23,856 nt of DNA from Nanobdellota archaeon (lineage in GTDB: Archaea > Nanobdellota > Nanobdellia > Parvarchaeales > Parvarchaeaceae). Shown here piece after piece: positions 1-7,161 of the stretch (the first letter of the stretch is position 1; the number at the start of each line of letters is the position of its first letter). Position numbers and translations under genes: made by a program. The notes beneath the pieces were generated by a model. It worked only from the letters and a program-made list of their open reading frames with translations, was not told the origin of the DNA and ran no database searches. The DNA is taken from positions 1 through 23,856 of the forward strand of contig JAKATQ010000011.1 of assembly GCA_021818665.1 (NCBI GenBank). Reading direction: 5' to 3'.

Positions 1-108
1 GAGCCTCGTCAGCGCATCAGTATCTCTCTTTCCCTCCACGACTATTACGGCATCTTCTTTCGACAGGTCGTTCACCAAGCTTTCCAGCATCGCAGCGTTC
101 GGGAACAT
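1..108 (-). CDS. Toprim-domain protein, N-terminal fragment (cut by window edge)
   Basis: Only the first 36 codons are present; the gene runs off the left edge. The fragment contains the peptide VIVVEGKRDTDALTRL, which matches the first strand and catalytic-glutamate loop of a Toprim domain (hydrophobic strand, then EGxxDxxAL), as in small archaeal Toprim proteins, RNase M5 and DnaG-type primases. About 18 residues precede the motif, so Toprim lies at the extreme N terminus; this fits the short stand-alone archaeal Toprim proteins better than primase, but that is inference. The start at 108 is supported by a TATA-like box at 131-140, about 27 nt upstream, which implies a leaderless mRNA. The upstream NFACT gene stops 40 bp away. 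Confidence 0.7.
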   Translation of the reverse strand, partial: MFPNAAMLESLVNDLSKEDAVIVVEGKRDTDALTRL

Positions 109-130
109 GATGATACATGGAAGATAACTA

Positions 131-140
131 ATATTTATAG
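131..140 (-). promoter_or_regulatory. TATA box for the Toprim gene
   Basis: The minus strand reads CTATAAATAT here, centred about 27 nt upstream of the ATG at 108, so transcription should begin at or next to the start codon. Confidence 0.55.
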
Positions 141-148
141 CTTAATCG

Positions 149-1918
149 CTACTTGTCGAACGCCGCCTTCTCTATGGACGCCTTTCCAGAGGGGATCAAG
201 CGATCTATGCGGTCCTCCTCTACGTCAAGGTTCAGCTTTTCCAAGACCGTCCTTTTTATGTGCTTAAGCACCTCTTCCCTCTTTTTGTTGCCTGGCCGGA
301 CCATTATGAAGTTAGATTTGGGCCGGTGCGCCGAAACGCGGATATCATACTCCTTCTCGTCGAAAACGTCGAATTCGATGTAAATGCCCAGTTGCGCACC
401 CTTTATGTAGTTTCTTTTGCCCTCTATATAGAAAGCACCCTTCTTGAGGAACTCGCCCGATGGCGGTGTGCTCGTTACCTGGTCCGGCCTTACTGAGTAT
501 ACATCTATATTGCCCGCGCCGGCTTTCCACGCCGAAGAATACGAACCTACCGCTATGGCCGCCTCGCGCAGATCGTCGTCGGCTATCTTTTCGCCCAGTT
601 TCGGTTTTACAAGGGCGAACGGACTGCCGAAAACGTCGGAGTGTAAAACTACATCGTTCGGCTCCGCGTATTTGCGCATTAGCGCTGCATTCTGGCTGAC
701 GTCCCGGCCCAAGACCACAAGCAAGCCGTTCGATGTAAAGAGCCATCTGAACTTTGAGTACCATGCATCGTTCTTTCGGAAAGCCAAACGGCGCGGCTTT
801 GGAGGCTTAGCGCGTTCACGGGCAAGGGCGGCCTTATATCTCTTTGCCTTTTCGTAATACGAAGACATGTTATCGCGAAGCGTCTTGGTTATGTCGAGCT
901 TGAAGTTGGGGTATTTCGGCGTCCTAAGGAATTTGCCTTCAAGGTTCCATCCGAGGCTCTTTAACTCGGTTTTACGTTCCTCTATGTTTTTCTCTGAGTC
1001 CTTGGCCTTTTTGACTATGTCCTCTATCTTATTGTAGTTTGTGTTAAGGAAACCCAAGAATTTCGCATACTCCTCCGAGAGCTCCTTCGGCTTAGTCTTG
1101 TCGAAGCCGCCACGTTTTTCTTCGGCAGCGGTTCCGCCGAAAAAGGAGACGATGGCGTCATTTATCGTGTCGAAATACACTTTTCTGCCCCCGAGATGCG
1201 TTATGTCTATCACCGCTAAAATGCTGTCGTCTATGATGTTAGGTTTTGAAGGCGCGGACAGCAACGATTTTATGACCAGAAACACGCTTTCTAGCTGCTG
1301 GCCTGCGAGCTCGTTCGGCTTAGTCAGTCTTCCGACGCCGGCCCTAAGACATATCTCTTCGGAGTACATCCCGCCGAGAGAAAAATCGACAGCCAGAGCG
1401 GTTACGAGACTGTCCTTATATGATAACTTCATAGTCTTCTCAAAATCGTAGTATTCCATATTGAAAATGTCCGCATTTGACGGAGGATATTCATACGGTT
1501 CGCCGGCCATCACTTTCCTGACTCCATAGTCCCTGGCGAACATGGCCTGCGCTATGGTGCCGTTTTTTACCAGTATGACGTTGCCGTCCGAAAAAAGTTC
1601 TATCACGACAGTAGTGTCATCCGTGGACAATTCGACTATCCTGTCCGACATGTGCATGGAAATCGCGATATTGCTGCCGACCAGTTCGTTCTTTAGCATC
1701 AGCGTGAATGGGAAATCCACGGTGTCGCGCGGCTTCTCCTTGACGACGCACATATATTCCCCAGGTACGATCTTCAGCCAGTATTCTCCCCGGTTGTATA
1801 AGAGTATGAACAGTTCGTTCTTGCGGCTCCTTACGTCCCGTACGACAGCACTCTCGAGATAATCGAGCTCGCGTAGGAATTTGTATATGTCCAGGGACGC
1901 CAAGGCCTTGGTTGTCAT
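149..1918 (-). CDS. rqcH: NFACT-family protein (archaeal Rqc2/RqcH/NEMF homologue)
   Basis: NFACT proteins bind the large ribosomal subunit carrying stalled peptidyl-tRNA and, in bacteria and eukaryotes, recruit tRNA to add C-terminal tails that mark the nascent chain. The 589-aa length suits the family. The NFACT-N region covers roughly residues 1-180 and keeps the conserved Asp-Arg pair (D92-R93, in MSDRIVEL) needed for tRNA handling in RqcH. A charged, coiled middle (about 270-380) is followed by the NFACT-R RNA-binding domain, seen as WYSKFRWLFTSNGLLVVLGR with downstream NDVVLHSDVFGSPFALVKP. I chose ATG 1918 (MTTKALASLDIYKF) over an upstream in-frame TTG at 1930, because the TTG lies inside the preceding gene; the ATG leaves a 1-nt gap after that gene's stop. 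It probably shares a transcript with the 156-aa gene. Confidence 0.88.
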   Translation of the reverse strand: MTTKALASLDIYKFLRELDYLESAVVRDVRSRKNELFILLYNRGEYWLKIVPGEYMCVVKEKPRDTVDFPFTLMLKNELVGSNIAISMHMSDRIVELSTDDTTVVIELFSDGNVILVKNGTIAQAMFARDYGVRKVMAGEPYEYPPSNADIFNMEYYDFEKTMKLSYKDSLVTALAVDFSLGGMYSEEICLRAGVGRLTKPNELAGQQLESVFLVIKSLLSAPSKPNIIDDSILAVIDITHLGGRKVYFDTINDAIVSFFGGTAAEEKRGGFDKTKPKELSEEYAKFLGFLNTNYNKIEDIVKKAKDSEKNIEERKTELKSLGWNLEGKFLRTPKYPNFKLDITKTLRDNMSSYYEKAKRYKAALARERAKPPKPRRLAFRKNDAWYSKFRWLFTSNGLLVVLGRDVSQNAALMRKYAEPNDVVLHSDVFGSPFALVKPKLGEKIADDDLREAAIAVGSYSSAWKAGAGNIDVYSVRPDQVTSTPPSGEFLKKGAFYIEGKRNYIKGAQLGIYIEFDVFDEKEYDIRVSAHRPKSNFIMVRPGNKKREEVLKHIKRTVLEKLNLDVEEDRIDRLIPSGKASIEKAAFDK

Positions 1919-1919
1919 C

Positions 1920-2390
1920 CTACTGCCCAAGATGCGACTGGAGGCTGCTTTTTAGGTTCTGTATCTCGTTCTCAAAGGCGGTCTTTCTCTGGTTTATCAC
2001 GTCCCTGTTCATCTTGTCGTATATCGGCCTTATCAGCTTAGAGATCCCGACCGTCCATTTGTCTAGATAATCGAGCAAGATGTCCGATATTATCTTTATT
2101 TGGACCTGTCCCGTCTTCACCTTTACCGGTTTTCCGTCTTTAACCGCGCTGGTCTCGTTTAGGCCTCTGTAGTCTAACTTTACGTTCATCCGGTAGGCCA
2201 TATAGTCGTCTACGAGTTTTTTTGCGGACCAGTCTATCGCGTAGTTTCCGCCCGCGAACTGCACATACGCGTTTTCGGTGACCTTATAGCCCATCCCCTG
2301 GAGAGTGTCCTTGACGAAGTTGTAGAACTTCTGGTCATCTATTATCCCCTCGTACTGGACAGTCGTTATTCCTAGCGGGATTACTTCCAT
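1920..2390 (-). CDS. Conserved archaeal hypothetical protein, upstream partner of the NFACT gene
   Basis: I cannot name this 156-aa protein. It is soluble, with no signal peptide or membrane segment. The pattern (an opening strand YEGIIDDQKFYNFVKDTLQGMG, alternating charged strands such as YRMNVKLDYRG and QVQIKIISDILLDY, and a helical basic C terminus) resembles a small hypothetical protein I recall from DPANN genomes; that is a memory-level resemblance, not a search result. Its TAG stop ends 1 nt before the NFACT start codon, so the two are probably co-transcribed and translationally coupled. A TATA-like stretch at 2409-2417 lies about 23 nt upstream of the ATG. Context makes a role in ribosome-associated quality control or translation plausible, but nothing in the sequence proves it. 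Confidence 0.75.
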   Translation of the reverse strand: MEVIPLGITTVQYEGIIDDQKFYNFVKDTLQGMGYKVTENAYVQFAGGNYAIDWSAKKLVDDYMAYRMNVKLDYRGLNETSAVKDGKPVKVKTGQVQIKIISDILLDYLDKWTVGISKLIRPIYDKMNRDVINQRKTAFENEIQNLKSSLQSHLGQ

Positions 2391-2408
2391 AGTTATCTAT
2401 ATCGAGAG

Positions 2409-2417
2409 GTATATTAA
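2409..2417 (-). promoter_or_regulatory. TATA-like box for the 156-aa/NFACT operon
   Basis: The minus strand reads TTAATATAC just upstream of the ATG at 2390, spaced for a leaderless or near-leaderless transcript. Confidence 0.45.
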
Positions 2418-2428
2418 TCTTTTGGACA

Positions 2429-3490
2429 TCACCCATACATTCCCGATGGTTCTTCGTCTAGCGATATTGCGCGTCTTGCTTCATTGACGCCGCCGTCGAA
2501 AAGCACGCTTATTTTTTTCAAAAACGCCGATTTCTCTTCAGAAACCAATCCAAAAGGAGTATTATACTCCACGTTTCCGTTCCTCACACGTGGTTTGGCC
2601 ATGTTAAGGTAACTTACGCAGGATGCGCGTATAGAATCCTTCAGGTCCATGAAGAAGTCTTTGGGGTCCACCGGCCGGCCGTTCAAGAACACACTGTAGG
2701 ATTTTACCAGTGGCTGGTTCTCAAGGCCGAATATGGAGTTCTGTATCTCGGAAAGCCAGCGCGATATCAGGCCTTCGTCCTCTCCGAGTACTCTTTTCTT
2801 TATCTGGCCCCTGTTTGCTATAGCATATAGCAACACCTTTCTTAAATTCCTAGTCAGTAGAGGATTTGCAGTCTTTGAATCAGACAGCGAAGCGCCAAGT
2901 ATCTTCTCCACGCCAAGATCAGAGTCTTCTGCTTCGTTTATGACCATGAGGTAGCCTTCAGACAGAGCCCGGTCTACAGAAAAGAATATCGATGTCCCCT
3001 TGACATCGGCGCTGTAATTATGGAAGTTGCAGACTATCCTTTCGAGCCTTTTCAGCCTGTCATCGCTGTCCGTCTTCAGAGAAACGTCTGGTTTTATCTT
3101 CGGCGCGAATCCACACACGACATCGATGCCTACTATCTGCTTGCCAGAAAAACAGCCGCTCTGCATAGAGTCCCGCGCAGAAGCGCCTTGCGCGTTCAGG
3201 TTAGTCATCTCCATGACTCCGTCCTTTATGAACGATATGAAACCATAACCTTGTTTTATATTGGATTCGGACGCACTCATATGTTTGACAAAAGGTGCGA
3301 TGATTTCGTAAGCGACGTTTGCCTTCACAAGTCCGGTATCGCTGTCGTACTCCATCAGGTTGGAAGTCCTTATCGCAGGCGTGATCGCACAATTAAATGT
3401 TTCGAGTGTGACTTTTTTTGAAGAGAGGATTTCATCTATGCTCTTTATTCTGGCCAAAATCTCATCAAGCCGCGTATCTTTCGAAGCCAT
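2429..3490 (-). CDS. Unrecognised 353-aa soluble protein
   Basis: No family recognised. The protein opens with a short charged helix (MASKDTRLDEILARIKSIDEILSSKK), consistent with a brief coiled coil for self-association. Mixed alpha/beta sequence follows, with no signal peptide or membrane span. Two cysteines fall in the central region (SGCFSGKQIVGIDVVCGF) and one in IVCNFHNYS; they do not form a clear metal site. A helical domain appears around residues 205-250 (NPLLTRNLRKVLLYAIANRG). ATG 3490 is supported by an AGGTGG Shine-Dalgarno sequence at 3497-3502, 6 nt upstream, and a TATA box at 3526-3536. Unlike most promoters here this mRNA would have a short leader. Codon use resembles the neighbouring core genes, so it is probably resident rather than recently acquired. 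Confidence 0.75.
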   Translation of the reverse strand: MASKDTRLDEILARIKSIDEILSSKKVTLETFNCAITPAIRTSNLMEYDSDTGLVKANVAYEIIAPFVKHMSASESNIKQGYGFISFIKDGVMEMTNLNAQGASARDSMQSGCFSGKQIVGIDVVCGFAPKIKPDVSLKTDSDDRLKRLERIVCNFHNYSADVKGTSIFFSVDRALSEGYLMVINEAEDSDLGVEKILGASLSDSKTANPLLTRNLRKVLLYAIANRGQIKKRVLGEDEGLISRWLSEIQNSIFGLENQPLVKSYSVFLNGRPVDPKDFFMDLKDSIRASCVSYLNMAKPRVRNGNVEYNTPFGLVSEEKSAFLKKISVLFDGGVNEARRAISLDEEPSGMYG

Positions 3491-3496
3491 GGCAGA

Positions 3497-3502
3497 CCAC
3501 CT
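3497..3502 (-). promoter_or_regulatory. Shine-Dalgarno site of the 353-aa gene
   Basis: The minus strand reads AGGTGG ending 6 nt before ATG 3490. It fixes that start and is unusual here, since most first-in-transcript genes in the window look leaderless. Confidence 0.55.
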
Positions 3503-3525
3503 ATTTGATTATAAGAAACGAACTC

Positions 3526-3536
3526 GCATATAAAGC
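3526..3536 (-). promoter_or_regulatory. TATA box of the 353-aa gene
   Basis: The minus strand reads GCTTTATATGC about 40 nt upstream of ATG 3490, giving a predicted leader of roughly 15 nt that includes the AGGTGG site. Confidence 0.5.
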
Positions 3537-3578
3537 TTATTAAAGAATCACTTTATGGTAGGAACTGTTTAGCAGCAT

Positions 3579-4619
3579 TTACCACAGCCATGCCAGAGCA
3601 GCCGCCGCTATCAGAGCCTCGACCAACATCAGCGTCAGAGGTATCTGCCATTCCTTGAACCGCCCGGTCCTGAGGAAAAGATGGGTCAGGGAATAAACGT
3701 GGTCCCCGTGCGGCGATCTCAGCGTGCCATCGCCCTGTACGAGCCCCCACGAATTCGCGTGGAACCTAACTCTGCCTTTGAGCACGAATTCCGCTATCCA
3801 CGGTATCAACAGAAGGAGACCGAGCAGTTGCATGTTGCCGATGATTATAGTTGCTGCGAAAGCGCCGCCGATTAGATATGTCAGGCTGTCCCCCGGAAGC
3901 ACCTTCGCCGGGTAAGAGCCATAATACGTGTAAGCCAGCAACGCTGCCGAGAATACACCAGCGATCGCAAAAGCGGTATAGGACGAGGTATGGTAAGCAA
4001 AAAGAGCCAGGGCGATAAAGGCCACAAGTCCCATCTGGACGGAGATGCCGTTGAGGCCTTCAAGCATGTTGAACGAATTTGATGAGAAAGCGACCGCCAG
4101 GGGTATGAGTATGAACGTGTATAGGTATTGGCTCAGCGCGAAAGACCCTATAAAAGGCACCGAAATGATCGGCGAGCCCCAGTTTATCGCCATCAACGGC
4201 GCAGCGGCTATTATCGTTAGTATCGGTTTTTGCCACTGCCTTATGCCTCCGTTGAAAAACGTGTAGTTTTTGGCTATGGCCTTTGCGTCCACTTTCGAGG
4301 TCCGCACTTTGCTTCCCACAAGGTCGTCCAAAAGTCCTATAAATGATATGGCTACGACGCTGGCCAGCGCCACGAGAAGCAGCGTGCTGTTCAGCTGGGC
4401 GCCTATTATGTAGTCGACGGCAAAAAGCAGAGCGATGACTCCGATGAAGAAACCAAGAAGCAGGATTATGCCGCCGCTCGCGGGCAGTATCGGGCGGGAC
4501 TTCTTATTTATGTCCTGCGCCCGAAGCCCGGCCTGGGCGAGGATAGGAATAAGAAACTGGCCTCCGACTATGGTTGCTGCGAAGGCTATAGCCGAAGCCG
4601 CGAAGACTTCCAGTATCAT
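3579..4619 (-). CDS. GT4-family (MraY/WecA/Alg7-like) sugar-1-phosphate transferase, probable AglH-type enzyme
   Basis: Members transfer a sugar-1-phosphate from a UDP-sugar to a polyprenyl phosphate at the membrane, the first step of lipid-linked oligosaccharide synthesis. This 346-aa protein has about ten hydrophobic segments and the family landmarks: the DD pair at D98-D99 (FIGLLDDLVGSKVRT), the Asn/Gly-rich loop NSFNMLEGLNG (181-191), PAKVLPGDSLTYLIGG (237-252, catalytic region with G243-D244), and a late cytosolic loop HVYSLTHLFLRTG, typical of Alg7/AglH. In archaea the best-supported role is starting N-glycosylation with UDP-GlcNAc; the exact sugar cannot be read from the sequence. ATG 4619 sits 26 nt downstream of a TATA box (4641-4650), so it is leaderless. 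The sequon-rich surface proteins at 5226-8589 are plausible substrates. Confidence 0.88.
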   Translation of the reverse strand: MILEVFAASAIAFAATIVGGQFLIPILAQAGLRAQDINKKSRPILPASGGIILLLGFFIGVIALLFAVDYIIGAQLNSTLLLVALASVVAISFIGLLDDLVGSKVRTSKVDAKAIAKNYTFFNGGIRQWQKPILTIIAAAPLMAINWGSPIISVPFIGSFALSQYLYTFILIPLAVAFSSNSFNMLEGLNGISVQMGLVAFIALALFAYHTSSYTAFAIAGVFSAALLAYTYYGSYPAKVLPGDSLTYLIGGAFAATIIIGNMQLLGLLLLIPWIAEFVLKGRVRFHANSWGLVQGDGTLRSPHGDHVYSLTHLFLRTGRFKEWQIPLTLMLVEALIAAAALAWLW

Positions 4620-4640
4620 TTCATCAGTAAAGATTTGCGG

Positions 4641-4685
4641 TATTTAAATCTTAGAGGCTGGCACGCCGTCCAAAGTTTTTATATT
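4641..4685. promoter_or_regulatory. Divergent promoter pair (GT4 gene / 86-aa gene)
   Basis: TATTTAAATC at 4641-4650 works for the minus-strand GT4 gene (about 26 nt to ATG 4619). TTTTTATATT at 4676-4685 works for the plus-strand gene (about 25 nt to ATG 4705). Both spacings predict leaderless mRNAs. Confidence 0.55.
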
Positions 4686-4704
4686 AGAAACCCCTTCTTT
4701 TTGG

Positions 4705-4965
4705 ATGCAAGACGGTATACCGACGCCACCTAGTCAGCCGACGCCGCCCACGGCGCCCCCAGCGCAGCCGACCGGTCCTACGCAGCAGATACAACCACCT
4801 TCGTCGGCGCCAGCAGTGCCACAACCGATGCAGCAACCGCAGCCCTCTTCGATTCCGATACCTAAAAGACAGGGCAGGCGTAAGAGCGTTATGGCCGTCG
4901 TAGTTGTAGTGGCGGTAGTAGCCGTAGTGGCAGGTCTTTGGTACTTTAAATTTTTCGGTATATAG
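4705..4965 (+). CDS. Small proline/glutamine-rich tail-anchored membrane protein
   Basis: This 86-aa protein has a low-complexity Pro/Gln/Thr/Ser N-terminal half (residues 1-53), a basic patch KRQGRRK, and one C-terminal hydrophobic segment of about 23 residues (VMAVVVVVAVVAVVAGLWYF) ending in KFFGI. That is the layout of a tail-anchored or single-pass protein; the basic patch just before the span suggests the proline-rich part stays in the cytosol by the positive-inside rule (inference). It has no enzymatic motif and may be a flexible adaptor. ATG 4705 lies 25 nt after a TATA box. The opposite-strand reading frame here is a shadow of the GC-rich repeats. The GC-rich codon use matches the flanking core genes, not the AT-rich island beyond the tRNA. 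Confidence 0.7.
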   Translation: MQDGIPTPPSQPTPPTAPPAQPTGPTQQIQPPSSAPAVPQPMQQPQPSSIPIPKRQGRRKSVMAVVVVVAVVAVVAGLWYFKFFGI

Positions 4966-5021
4966 AGTCCGATATAATATCTTAGATACTCGCATCCGGC
5001 GCGCGCCAGGTTTTCTGATAA

Positions 5022-5030
5022 TCTTTAAAA
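5022..5030 (+). promoter_or_regulatory. TATA box of the tRNA-Gln gene
   Basis: TCTTTAAAA lies about 30 nt upstream of the mature tRNA 5' end at 5056, the expected archaeal placement for a short 5' leader. Confidence 0.5.
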
Positions 5031-5055
5031 GTAGCTGCGGCTTTATGCTCCGTAT

Positions 5056-5128
5056 AGCCCTGTAGTGTAGCGGTCAAGCACGCGGGCCCTTGGAGCCCGA
5101 GACACCGGTTCAAATCCGGCCAGGGCTA
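5056..5128 (+). tRNA. tRNA-Gln: tRNA-Gln (anticodon TTG), with C at position 33
   Basis: A complete 73-nt cloverleaf folds. The acceptor stem is AGCCCTG/CAGGGCT (7 perfect pairs), followed by T8-A9. The D stem is GTGT/GCAC with a GG-containing loop. The anticodon stem CGGGC/GCCCG encloses the loop CCTTGGA. The T arm is CCGG-TTCAAAT-CCGG. The discriminator is A and CCA is not encoded, as in many archaea. With a 7-nt loop the anticodon is TTG (glutamine). Two departures from consensus are visible: position 33 is C instead of the near-universal T, and the pair 49-65 is A/C. There is no intron. Shifting the loop to read TGG (proline) destroys the anticodon stem, so Gln is the better call. The 3' end marks the start of an AT-rich island and of a direct repeat. 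Confidence 0.88.
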
Positions 5129-5188
5129 GCTAATACGGGGGATAATGCTATATCCGAGATATTGGACTAATTTTAAATCTTAAGATAT
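5125..5188 (+). repeat. Direct repeat, copy 1 (starts in the tRNA 3' end)
   Basis: Positions 5125-5154 match 7162-7191 at 26 of 30 positions, beginning with the shared core GCTAGCTAATACG, whose first four bases are the last four of the tRNA. A second shared block, TTTAAATCTTAAGATAT (5172-5188), is identical to 7242-7258 over 17 bp and contains the 10-bp palindrome ATCTTAAGAT. The gap between blocks differs (shorter here), so the repeat is old or composite. Confidence 0.65.
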
Positions 5189-5225
5189 TTGGAATCAGTG
5201 AGATCCCACAGCTAGACAGTCTTAT

Positions 5226-6383
5226 CTATACCCTTAGCACAGCGACTGTGCCTACCTCTGAGGAGTAGGAGTATGTAGTTACATATAAATAACCGTTGCT
5301 AGGGTTATAAAGTGAATACATTGAATTCGCTAAGTTAATGTTGTCAATTAAAGAGGTGCCGCTTAACACTGATATCGTATTGGACAGGCTATTCGGGACA
5401 TATATGTAACCGTTACTAGCATCGTAAGTTATGGAAACCAACCCCGCCCCTACCGTGACGTTGGCGATTACAGATGTACCTTTGAACACTGAGATGATAG
5501 TGGGGACAGTTTCATAGTTAAAATTCGCGACGTATACATAGTGATTGTGAGAGTTATAGATTACAAGGGATGGTAGGCTGCCGTCTGGTGCCGTGACATT
5601 GGCAATTACAGAAGTACCATTTAATATATAGACGGTACCAGAAGCCGCGCTAGAGCCAGCGTTTGTGACATACACATACCCATTGTTTGGGTCATAAGCA
5701 GCGGAACTTGGACTAGCTCCTACTGGGATGGTGGCAATCACAGAAGTGCCGTTTATTACTGAGACCGTGTCATCCTTTTGATTTATTAGATAAATATATC
5801 CGTTTACAGTGTCATAGACCGGACCGTACGGCGCGTTCCCTACTGGGATGGTGGCAATCACAGAAGTGCCGTTTATTACTGAGACCGTATTGGACAACAA
5901 ATTCGGGACATATATGTATTTATTGATAGGATCATAAGTAGCAGAGTTTGGGATGTGCCCTACGGAAATGTTAGCGATTACGGAAGTGCCGCTTAGTACA
6001 GAGACCGTATACTGTCCATTTGTGACATATACATAATTATTGCTGGGGTTATAGATTGCAAAGCTTGGTTGACCGCCTATCGTGACGTTGGCGATTACGG
6101 AAGTGCCGCTTAACACTGAGACTGTACCGGACAGTGCATTCATAACATATACATAATTATTGCTCGGGTCGTAAGTTGCGTAGCTTGGAGATTTCCCTAC
6201 GGAGATGTTGGCGATTATGGAAGGCGTTACGGTAGTCGTAATCTTTGGTGGCGTCGTACTACTTGGAAGAGATATAAAATAATTTAAAAATGAAGGGTTT
6301 ATTATCTGCATTAAGAAGAAAATTATTATAATGATTACTACAACAACCACTACGATTAATAGTGGCTTTTTTGATGTAGACAC
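5226..6383 (-). CDS. Membrane-anchored surface protein with eight YVTN-type beta-propeller repeats
   Basis: The 385-aa protein begins with a short basic N terminus and a long hydrophobic segment (residues 8-25), then a Pro/Thr linker (SSTTPPKITTTVTP). This implies an N-terminal membrane anchor and an extracytoplasmic domain. From about residue 55 eight repeats of 37-45 residues follow, each with the pattern SVIANxxVGxxPxxxxYDPxNxYxYVxN....TVSVLxGT, the signature of YVTN/YncE-like propellers; eight copies could close one 8-bladed ring. NxS/T sequons recur at fixed repeat positions (ANIS, ANVT, NGT), suggesting heavy N-glycosylation. Such proteins occur in archaeal surface layers and adhesion; ligand unknown. 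The start is GTG 6383, chosen because a TATA box at 6404-6413 lies 25 nt upstream. Base composition is much more AT-rich than the core genes, fitting horizontal transfer. Confidence 0.82.
   Translation of the reverse strand: MSTSKKPLLIVVVVVVIIIIIFFLMQIINPSFLNYFISLPSSTTPPKITTTVTPSIIANISVGKSPSYATYDPSNNYVYVMNALSGTVSVLSGTSVIANVTIGGQPSFAIYNPSNNYVYVTNGQYTVSVLSGTSVIANISVGHIPNSATYDPINKYIYVPNLLSNTVSVINGTSVIATIPVGNAPYGPVYDTVNGYIYLINQKDDTVSVINGTSVIATIPVGASPSSAAYDPNNGYVYVTNAGSSAASGTVYILNGTSVIANVTAPDGSLPSLVIYNSHNHYVYVANFNYETVPTIISVFKGTSVIANVTVGAGLVSITYDASNGYIYVPNSLSNTISVLSGTSLIDNINLANSMYSLYNPSNGYLYVTTYSYSSEVGTVAVLRV
5719..5888. repeat. Exact 50-bp repeat inside the propeller gene
   Basis: Positions 5719-5768 and 5839-5888 are identical over 50 bp at a 120-bp period, equal to one 40-residue blade. 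Neighbouring blades have drifted, so these two were homogenised or duplicated recently. Confidence 0.8.
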
Positions 6384-7161
6384 TTAAATATTATACCGCT
6401 ATTGATATATAAGTATATCGGTGCATAGCCCCGGTTCTAAAAATGTTCAGACTATAATTTTTAAAATTTGTAAATCGATGCCCAGAACGCTATAACTGCT
6501 GCCAACACTTATATTTAAATTATAATTACAGGAAGAACGGCGCTTAATATAAGCCTTTGAGCCAATGTAATACTAGCAGATTTATTATAGTAAGATTTAC
6601 TACTAAGTATAAGAGACTCCTCGTCGGAAACCCATCGAAAAATAGACAGTTTAGTTTCTCTATATCTCCCATTTATTTACTATTTGCCCACATAATTTAC
6701 ATATGCGATAGTAACAAAGCAGTATATCGCCATAAAAGTTATACCCACAATGCCCCTAGAATTAAGGTGACCGAGAATTTTTTGTAAATATTAGCCATAA
6801 TTAAAGTATTATCTCCTTGATACATTACAGCTTATTTTAAATGAAAAGGTACGCTATAAAGAAAGCTATCCTTGTAATAAAGTGGGCAAAATATTCATAC
6901 ACTGTACAACAAATAAGAATAGAGTTGTAAATGCAACGGTGCCGGTTCTTAAGCTTGCTAATGTTGTATAATCGGAAGTAGTGCTGCTAACCTATGAGAA
7001 ATAACCTGGTAAATACTATGGCAAATAATAATAAAAATGCGTGTTGTAATAACAGACCTCAATTGTCCAATACGCAGTATTTTTACATCACCTAAGTTTT
7101 TATACTTTTGCGTGATAGATTACCAATAATTAGTGCCATTTCTCTGAAATAACATTATCCC
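6384..7161. other. AT-rich stretch with no convincing gene
   Basis: This stretch is AT-rich with frequent stops in all frames. A 76-codon frame at 6557-6787 starts with TTG and has no family resemblance or promoter spacing. A 29-codon ATG frame at 6841-6930 (MKRYAIKKAILVIKW) is basic and hydrophobic but too short to defend. The leftmost bases (6404-6413) hold the promoter of the propeller gene. The rest may be decayed island DNA; I see no tRNA, CRISPR or transposase remnant. Confidence 0.5.
6404..6413 (-). promoter_or_regulatory. TATA box of the propeller gene
   Basis: The minus strand reads CTTATATATC, centred 25 nt upstream of the GTG start at 6383, implying a leaderless transcript that begins with GTG. 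Confidence 0.55.

Noticed and set aside
1919..1930. TTG start for the NFACT gene
   Set aside because: It would overlap the upstream gene, and the family-like N terminus begins at ATG 1918.
4684..4995. An Arg-rich minus-strand frame opposite the 86-aa gene
   Set aside because: Its Arg/Leu richness is the reverse reading of Pro/Gln/Val codons; the plus-strand frame has a TATA box and a sensible membrane topology.
5056..5128. Reading the tRNA as tRNA-Pro (TGG)
   Set aside because: Moving the loop by one base restores T33 but destroys the anticodon stem (CGGGC/GCCCG), so Gln with C33 is the better fold.
5226..6383. Regularly spaced DNA repeats as a CRISPR array
   Set aside because: The repeats are in frame, encode beta-propeller blades, vary in sequence and are not separated by unique spacers.
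6557..6787. A 76-codon plus-strand frame in the AT-rich gap
   Set aside because: It starts with TTG, has no promoter spacing or recognisable domain, and frames of this length arise by chance; kept only as a note.
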